Positions 57,865 to 64,000 of a stretch of DNA of 64,000 nt are shown in pieces (position 1 is the first letter of the stretch; every line of letters begins with the position of its first letter). The notes beneath the pieces were generated by a model. The model saw only the letters and a list, made by a program, of their open reading frames with translations, was not told where the DNA came from and did no database searches. Source of the stretch: Doryteuthis pealeii (taxonomy: Eukaryota > Mollusca > Cephalopoda > Myopsida > Loliginidae). Both the position numbers and the translations under genes were made by a program. The stretch spans positions 73,936,131 through 74,000,130 of the forward strand of contig CM042150.1 of assembly GCA_023376005.1 (NCBI GenBank), in the 5' to 3' direction.

Positions 57865-58140
57865 AGAGTTGTAGGAAATGGATTTGTTGATCCAAGTTCA
57901 AATCCTGGATGAGACTATTTGCATTTCACATAGCACTAATACCCCTGGGAAATGTATGTATCTACCTACTCTCTCTCTCTCTTTCTCTCCAGCTATGGGT
58001 AAATAGTAAGGCAAACTGGACTCTCTGACCTTGACTAGATAACCAGTCTAGAAAAAGGAAAACTCTGAATTCAAACCTGTTAAACTCTACTTAAAAAATT
58101 GACCCTGTGTCACATCCTACTCGTGTTGAGGGGTTGGTAA
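57865..58140 (+). repeat. SINE family A copy, nearly full length
   Basis: Head GATCCAAGTTCAAATCCTGG (B-box-like), then TTTGCATTTCACATAGCACT, AATACCCCTGGGAAATGTAT, a CT run, CAGCTATGGGTAAATAGTAA, CTAGATAACCAGTCTAGAAA, CTTAAAAAATTGACCCTGTG and TCACATCCTACTCGTG. It is the best preserved copy in the window. Confidence 0.75.
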
Positions 58141-58232
58141 TTATATATATAATTTGTTACAAATTATTAGTATAAAATAAGAATACTTGAAACCATATAA
58201 CTGTACAAAATATTTCTATTTAGAATACTTAG

Positions 58233-58270
58233 TTGAAGTTGTAATTGTTTGCAAACAATTACAACTTCAA
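58233..58270. repeat. Perfect 38-bp palindrome
   Basis: TTGAAGTTGTAATTGTTT, centre GC, then the exact reverse complement. The left arm continues a family B tail (GAATACTTGAAACCATATAAC at about 58170-58200), so the palindrome may be a snapback of that tail. Confidence 0.95.
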
Positions 58271-58387
58271 GTAAGTCAGTATTTATTTTCTAAGTTACCT
58301 CCATTAAAACTTTGATTTGGTGTATAACTAACAAAAAATAAATATGAAAATATGGTTTATTATTATATTTATTATGTGTTTATCTGT

Positions 58388-58390
<3 letters not shown>

Positions 58391-58459
<69 letters not shown>
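58391..58459. repeat. (GA)n microsatellite
   Basis: An uninterrupted run of 34 GA units, the longest GA tract here. The Arg-Glu frame across it is an artefact. Confidence 0.98.
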
Positions 58460-58464
<5 letters not shown>

Positions 58465-58534
58465 TATTATTAATTTTATTTTTAATGGTATTATTAATTA
58501 TTAATGCAAAATTGGAAACTTCACCATTACTTAT

Positions 58535-59250
58535 ATATCCATCAGGTTAGCTAAACAGAATCTTAATTTTTTGTTTCACTATATAAGCAATAATCTTATT
58601 AAAATATGTGACTTTTTGTAATATTGTTGATGATACAGGAGGTCATTCAATGTGCTTGGGTGTGGAATGTGATTGTTCAGTGTTTGTGTAGGTGGTGTCT
58701 TGAACACCAAACCCTAGTGAGTGTTAAAAGTTTAACTTTGGTTATTCAATATGCTAGTCTTTATTTTTGGTTTTGTTTTGTGGTAGTGTAAGTATTGGGA
58801 TGATCAAAGTCCTTGTCTAAACAGCTAACACACATGTCACATATGCGCATTGGGGATCCATACAAGCTTTAGGTTTAGCTGAATAAGAGTTTGAACAGAT
58901 AGTTTAGAGACAGCCTCTCAAAGTGAGAAGTGAATCCCACAGATAAAGAGAAAACAATTTACTTTAAAAAAAAGGAAGCTGACCCAAACACAAAAAACTC
59001 ACAACTCCTTTCCACTGCCTCAACTAAATAAAAAGATGATTTACATCCACCCCCTCACACTCTGCAACACTTTTCCATTGATCTTTTTCAAGACTTGAAA
59101 TGTTCTATTTACATTTGTAGCATGAGAAATGGCCTACAATGGATGCATAAACATTAACCTCTCAATGACATTCATTAACATAAGTCATCAAAAAAAATAT
59201 AGTTCAGTATTACAAGCTTAAAATCTCACTGGTAGAGCAAGTCTGTTTTG
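58535..59250 (+). repeat. Dispersed repeat family D, interrupted copy
   Basis: First block CCATCAGGTTAGCTAAAC at 58539. The remaining blocks start at about 59085: TTTTCAAGACTTGAAATG, ATTTACATTTGTAGCATGAG, AACATAAGTCATC, AGCTTAAAATCTCACTGG. Between them lie about 0.45 kb absent from the copy at 25695-25985, either an insertion here or a deletion there. Confidence 0.5.
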
Positions 59251-60329
59251 GGATTACTATTACTAACTGTATATAAAATTTAATTTCTGAAGAAAAAAAA
59301 TCCAATAATTACCATAGATGTATTTTTTTTTAATTTAAAAGAAATGTTAGCTGCTGCAGAAATATATTTAAAAAAAAGGAAAGATTGAAATATGACAGAA
59401 AAGTTTGAGCCTAATTAAGGATATTTTTCTCAGCTCCCAATTTCCTAAGATTTTTTTCTTCAATCTGTAAAACTGATCCTTCAAGAAACTTAATAGCCAT
59501 GAGTAAGAAATGAGCAAATTCTTATTTGAAAAATATCCAAACAATAATCTCCTCTGGCCGATTATTATTAGTCCATGAAGAATGATTGATTTATTGTTTG
59601 GCTTTTCACTCATATCTTTCCAGTGGAGTTATTTGGTCACTGCTTTTTTACTTTCATATTTCAAAATGGTTTCCTCATGAATCTTTTCTATCCGACTGAA
59701 CTTAAGGGAATGAACAAAAAACATGAAGATAAATAGAAAACAAGTATGGTCATATAAAATTCATAACAGAAATATTATGGACATAAGAGAAATAGATATT
59801 TTTTTGTACGATAGTTACATTTGCCTGCAATTAACTCTTCAGTGCTAGAGATAAAAATGTTAAATTATGTAACTCACAATCTATCTTTATTATGTCTTTT
59901 TTTTATCATATTTTTTAAGTGTAGTTTAAAAGTAGTGAAGCTGAAGCTTCAAATGTTTTTTTATCTTTCAATTCAAAATTCAAATGAACATATGTGCACA
60001 ACCAATCAACTTATATGATAAAGAGATGATATCAAGATGTTCAAGATTGTTGTTTAGATATCAATTAGAACAAAAATGAAACCAATGTTGATATTTTTTA
60101 AACAAAAGATTTGACGAAACACAAAATTATGCAACACCCTTTCTACACACCAGACCTAACTTCATACAAAATTTTCTTGTTTCCTCAAATAAAAATTCAT
60201 TTCTAAGATTTGAGGATGACAGTAAAATATATAGTAGTATATGACAAAAAGTCTCAAGTAAGCAAAAACATCATATAGCTATATATGTGTGTATGCATAT
60301 ATATGGTGATTGCCACTTCTTTGCAGAAG
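59251..60329. other. AT-rich DNA, nothing recognised
   Basis: The 81-residue minus frame (59368-59613) and the plus frame (59821-60018) show no motif. Confidence 0.45.
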
Positions 60330-60970
60330 AAAGCCATTTCTACCAGTGATTTGGTTGTGAGCATGCAGAGGGTCAATTTTTTTTTTTTTTTTTTTAATGT
60401 TCCCTGTCACACGTGCATCCTTTCTCAGCTTCCTCTTGCATACGACCATACGTGACCAAGAAGCCCAGCCCTTGACAGGCAGGCCCTGTCACACAGGTCA
60501 CATATATAGTCAGTCTTTACTGTAGGAAATGTGTATGTGCCGTCCGTCATGATCTGCTTATGTAGAGGCTGCTTCAGGATGGGGTGCTTGAGCTGACTTA
60601 CCTCAAATCCTTACCGGCCTCAAATTCTGTCAATTGGTCCTCATCGCTAAAGCTGACTTCCGCAAGGGTCACAATGTCTGCTCCATATCAAGAGTTCTTT
60701 GACATGATACCAGTTCGTTGTTTGGGGTTTCAAGATCCCTCAAGATTGAGATGTGTCTGAACATTCCAGGTGGCTAGGATTGTTGTTGAAATTTTTTTTT
60801 TTTTTGTTTCGGCCCTGATAATGTAAACAGCCACCAGCCGCAGGTTGCTCGCCAGCTTAATAGGGGAAGAGGTATTTATTTAGTTTGTTTGATGTCTGGG
60901 TGGGCAATACTACCCAAGGGGCTACTCAGTCACTCACAACCTCGCCACATATAGATTCACAGCTGTGTGC
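60330..60970 (-). mobile_element. Internally deleted LINE: endonuclease start joined to C-terminal zinc finger
   Basis: On the minus strand the N-terminal start of an AP-type LINE endonuclease is readable. It has LATWNVQT (about 60775), then NNELVSCQRTL and VTLAEVSFSDEDQLTEFEAG (about 60610-60680), as in the LATWNVRT...DIxALxEVRFxDxxQLxExGAGY start of CFDP2-like LINE ORFs. Almost directly after it comes LKHPILKQPLHKQIMTDGTY, then TDYICDLCDRACLSRAGLLG and HVWSY (60440-60520). That is the C-terminal CxxC-x12-HxxxH finger of the same kind of ORF, with the last His changed to Tyr. The rest of the endonuclease and the whole RT are absent. T runs of 15-18 (60379-60396, 60791-60804) flank the pieces. 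Confidence 0.75.
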
Positions 60971-62084
60971 TTCCAGCCCGTCTGAAGTTGCTTCAGTCTG
61001 AATAATATTTATCAAAACAAAAATGAAGAATGAATTAAAAGTCTTATCATTTAGCACATTTTCATTTTTCACCTCTGAAAATTCTATTTTAATATAATGT
61101 GAAGTTGTGTCATTGTATCTATTTCAATGTCCATCCCCATCCTCAAATTTTACCTAATTCAACACATAGAAAAAATACCAAAGAATCCAGTGAATCAGCT
61201 CGGGGAAAAATGAACTTCATTTCCAAAGTAGAAATTTACAAAATTAAAAATGAAACTTCCTGCCAAACTTGCATGTTATTATTTCTAGTAATACATTATA
61301 CAATCAAAATGGCTAATTTTAGGTATCATTTATTACTGAACCGCATCATGTTACACATTAGATTAAATTCCCAATAATGTATCTCCCTTATTGGCCCTTT
61401 TGTTTATTAGAGTACACTCTTAGAATTGTCTATAGGACATAACTTCTGGTTTTGTCCCTTTTTCAGTAAAAAGACTAGAGCTTCTTTAAGATGAAGCCAT
61501 TTCCTTAATCCTACCTAATGAGTTCAATAAATTCAAGACTCATTGGTAAGATTTTTTTTATCTCCGAACATAGAACTACTGTAATTATTTGAAATTTTGT
61601 AGTATTTCCCTCCAGTAAACTTCATTTACTAAAATTTTCTTCTCACTATGTGTTAGCCTTAATTTCACCTCACTCGTTAACCTCGCTCTTATTTAAATGT
61701 AATATTTACACTTCACTTTGAATATTTTTATTTTGAATAACATCTTTTTTATCAAAGAACAATCAGCTACTCAGCAAATTATATTGGGCCCCCCGGTCCC
61801 TGCTATGTTTCTGTATATTATTTCATATATATATTTGACAAACTATATTTATTCCTTTTCCGTTTTACCCTTTCTAGGTGACTAATAAATCTGTTGAGAA
61901 ACTCTAACTTTGCTTCAAAATTATAATTGCTGAAATTTCCTGAAACAGCACGATAATCAAAAATAATATGCTGTAGTCCAAAAATAAGTACACTCCTTAT
62001 ATATATTTGTGCTATTTCATTTTTGGTAACAGAGATATTACAATTTTATTTTATAAAAAAATTGTTAGAAGCATACTTATTTAT
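60971..62084. other. AT-rich DNA, nothing recognised
   Basis: Short frame 61099-61377 has no motif. GGGCCCCCCGGTCCC at about 61786-61800 is an isolated GC-rich spot. Confidence 0.45.
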
Positions 62085-62375
62085 GGGTGATTCTAGCTCA
62101 GTCAGTAGAGCATCTGGCTCGGAACCACAAGGTTCCAGGGTTCAATACTGGCCCCCAACCAACTCAGCGTATGAGTAGCACAGGGATCTGTGCAGTAAAG
62201 TAAGGAGCTGATGGTAAGTGTGGCGCTCCATCTCAGACACAAAAACAATCTCCCTGGTCTAGCTCTAGTGAAAAGGGGATAGACTCCCTCGCTATCTGGC
62301 TGATACCAATAATAGGCCACTCTGCAGACTTTACTTTATGACTATATATTCATTCATTCATACATACATACATAC
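62085..62375 (+). repeat. tRNA-derived SINE with ATTC/ATAC tail
   Basis: The head reads TAGCTCAGTCAGTAGAGCA (pol III A box, D-arm) at 62095-62113 and GGTTCCAGGGTTCAATACTG (B box, T-arm) at 62130-62150. The acceptor stem is not complementary, so it is not a working tRNA. A body of about 190 bp follows (GTGTGGCGCTCCATCTCAG, CCTCGCTATCTGGCTGATAC, ATAGGCCACTCTGCAGAC). The 3' end is a microsatellite of ATTC, ATAC and GA units (62348-62386). The GC-richer, clean sequence suggests a fairly recent insertion compared with family A. Transcription would be by RNA polymerase III from the internal boxes. Confidence 0.85.
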
Positions 62376-62386
62376 AGAGAGAGAGA

Positions 62387-63078
62387 GAATGTTTATTATG
62401 AAACTTCAAGTCATGGACAATATGTGATATTGTGAACCCGTTTTAAATTTTACATATTTTTCATAACATTTGTGTGGTTCTATACTTAGTTAAAGGTTTT
62501 GTGTCCTTACACATCACATCCGCCATTTTTGCTATATTAAAAAATTTGAACCATATTAATGACTATTCTATAAATATAGGCAAAATAAAATGAAGAAAGT
62601 AAAATTAATTCTAATTAGAGCTAAGATCTCCTGTCCAGAATGAATAATATATAAAAATTGTAATATATATATGTATATATATCTACACTAGGTAAAAGTC
62701 TTTATAATACTAAAGAATTGAATTATTTAGAAAACTTTCTTATCAAATCAAAGTTTTGTTGATGAAAAGAAGAAATTAAAGAAAATTAAGAAAAACCAAA
62801 AAAGAAAGAAAAAAAAAAGACCCATCTGATGTGACTGATCAAATGAACAGCAGCTGACATGAAGAAATGTCATTAAGTTGTTTCATTCCTGTCACAGTTG
62901 TTGTTATTTTCTATTCTCATGAAAAAAGAATAAAATAAAAAGAAATTTGGAAGAGGAAAAACAATGATGAGTTGTTGAAGACATCAAAGAAATGAAGGTG
63001 ACATTCTTTGATTATATTATCCTTGCACGTACACAAAAAAAGTGAATGCAAAAGATAACCTTTGAATAAAATCTATTT
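62387..63078. other. AT-rich DNA, nothing recognised
   Basis: Purine-rich stretch at 62750-62820 (AAGAAAG words). No coding sense. Confidence 0.5.
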
Positions 63079-63084
63079 TTCTCA

Positions 63085-63156
<72 letters not shown>

Positions 63157-63182
63157 GGTATATATATATATATATATATATA
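63079..63182. repeat. (CT)n(TA)n(GT)n(TA)n compound microsatellite
   Basis: A CT run, a TA run, a GT run and a second TA run follow one another with almost no interruption. Confidence 0.95.
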
Positions 63183-63266
63183 ATCAGTTTATAGTATTGT
63201 TAATTATCATTTACAAAATATCATGTGATGGGCATACACAAATTCAAGGTAGAAAGCATTATTATT

Positions 63267-63280
63267 ACACACACACACAC

Positions 63281-63312
<32 letters not shown>

Positions 63313-63313
63313 T
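63267..63313. repeat. (CA)n(TA)n microsatellite
   Basis: About eight CA units then TA/CATA units. Confidence 0.95.
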
Positions 63314-63508
63314 TTTTGTGCATACTAGTATACTTCTAAATATGAAAGGATGTAGTTGTTAAAATATGAATACTCAAACATGGTTATTATCAAGAGACAT
63401 TTATATGGAAAAGTTTCAAAAATTTTATTTGAAAATAAACCCCACTAAGACCAACTGTTTTTTGTTGTATAATCAAGCTTTAGACTAAAAAAATAAGTTC
63501 CTGTGACA

Positions 63509-63511
<3 letters not shown>

Positions 63512-63583
<72 letters not shown>
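63512..63583. repeat. (TA)n(GA)n compound microsatellite
   Basis: About 19 TA units run directly into about 16 GA units. Confidence 0.97.
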
Positions 63584-63586
<3 letters not shown>

Positions 63587-64000
63587 AGTATATTTTTGTT
63601 GAAAAACCTTTTTGCATATAACTAGAATTTTCATTGTTTGTATATATGCATATAACTCTAGCCTAGCAAAAACAAAAAAATCAAAGTAACGTTTTTATTT
63701 GAGCAATAAATATACTTAAAATGCTCTAAATTAAGCAATTTCCAGCCCAACTTGGAACTGAATACATTTTTGTTGTGTCTGCAAATCATATCTAAATTAT
63801 CCAAATTCTGAATATAACTAAGAAAATCATGAAATGCTAATCAGAATCCTTCACTATTTTCTAAATATTAGAAACATCAATATAATCATGTAGTATTGTT
63901 ATCAAGGAGTCCCAATGGGTTCATAGGTCATTTAGTATCCAAGATAAAATCAAGAACCAATTAATTCATTCCTCCAAGTTAATTACCATATCAGATGATA
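63584..64000. other. AT-rich DNA, nothing recognised
   Basis: No element or gene seen up to the window end. Confidence 0.5.

Noticed and set aside
58344..58550. Arg-Glu repeat protein
   Set aside because: It is the translation of a (GA)n microsatellite.
62085..62160. Functional tRNA gene
   Set aside because: A and B boxes are clear, but the acceptor stem does not pair and a SINE body with simple-repeat tail follows.
1..64000. A new multi-gene system (defence, biosynthesis or similar)
   Set aside because: The window has no intact genes to build one; what is present is decayed mobile DNA and tandem repeats.

Overview
This 64 kb window is eukaryotic, AT-rich, non-coding DNA packed with transposon remnants, tRNA-derived SINEs, satellites and microsatellites. 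I found no intact host protein-coding gene, no rRNA gene and no convincing functional tRNA gene. The long open frames are nearly all simple-sequence or satellite artefacts, or pieces of decayed transposable elements. The repeat mix (long TA, GA, GT and TAA tracts, many tRNA-headed SINEs, a SINE head beginning GGAGGCGCGTGG, Ty3/Gypsy, Penelope-like, CR1-like, Tc1/mariner, hAT-like and Helitron-like remnants) suggests a large mollusc genome, most likely a cephalopod such as an octopus. That assignment is inference from repeat style, not proof. The window could be intergenic DNA or the inside of a very long intron.

Layout. 1-4.7 kb: an inverted SINE, a non-autonomous Helitron-like element (1169-1778), a large inverted repeat (3012-3254) and the C-terminal tail of a LINE with a TAA tail (4135-4620). 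4.7-7 kb: a broken Ty3/Gypsy integrase and probable LTR material on the minus strand, butted against a broken Penelope-like reverse transcriptase. 6365-15506: a head-to-tail duplication of about 4.57 kb, whose two copies differ mostly by one-base indels; a false assembly duplication is as likely as a real recent tandem duplication. 15.5-31.5 kb: sparse AT-rich DNA with a 292-bp foldback (16775-17066), SINEs of two families, a LINE fragment (24985-25335) and a mariner remnant (27440-27600).

31517-33346: a satellite of 43-bp monomers, each holding a 9-bp inverted repeat. 33.5-39.2 kb: an hAT/DUF4371-like fragment, a 35-bp minisatellite, a second Helitron-like element, a Tc1-like transposase remnant and LTR-like sequence. 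39-47 kb: mostly unique AT-rich DNA with SINE copies. 47085-49340: a CR1/Jockey-type LINE on the minus strand with a minisatellite of about 29 bp expanded inside its reverse transcriptase. 49-64 kb: further SINEs, several minisatellites, two LINE fragments in opposite orientation, a perfect 38-bp palindrome, an internally deleted LINE (60330-60970), a clear tRNA-derived SINE (62085-62375) and terminal microsatellites.

No set of genes works together here. The window records repeated insertion, decay, tandem expansion and inversion. The items most worth a second look are the 4.57-kb duplication, the two Helitron-like elements, the foldbacks, the hairpin-bearing satellite, the minisatellite born inside a dead LINE, and the internally deleted LINE.
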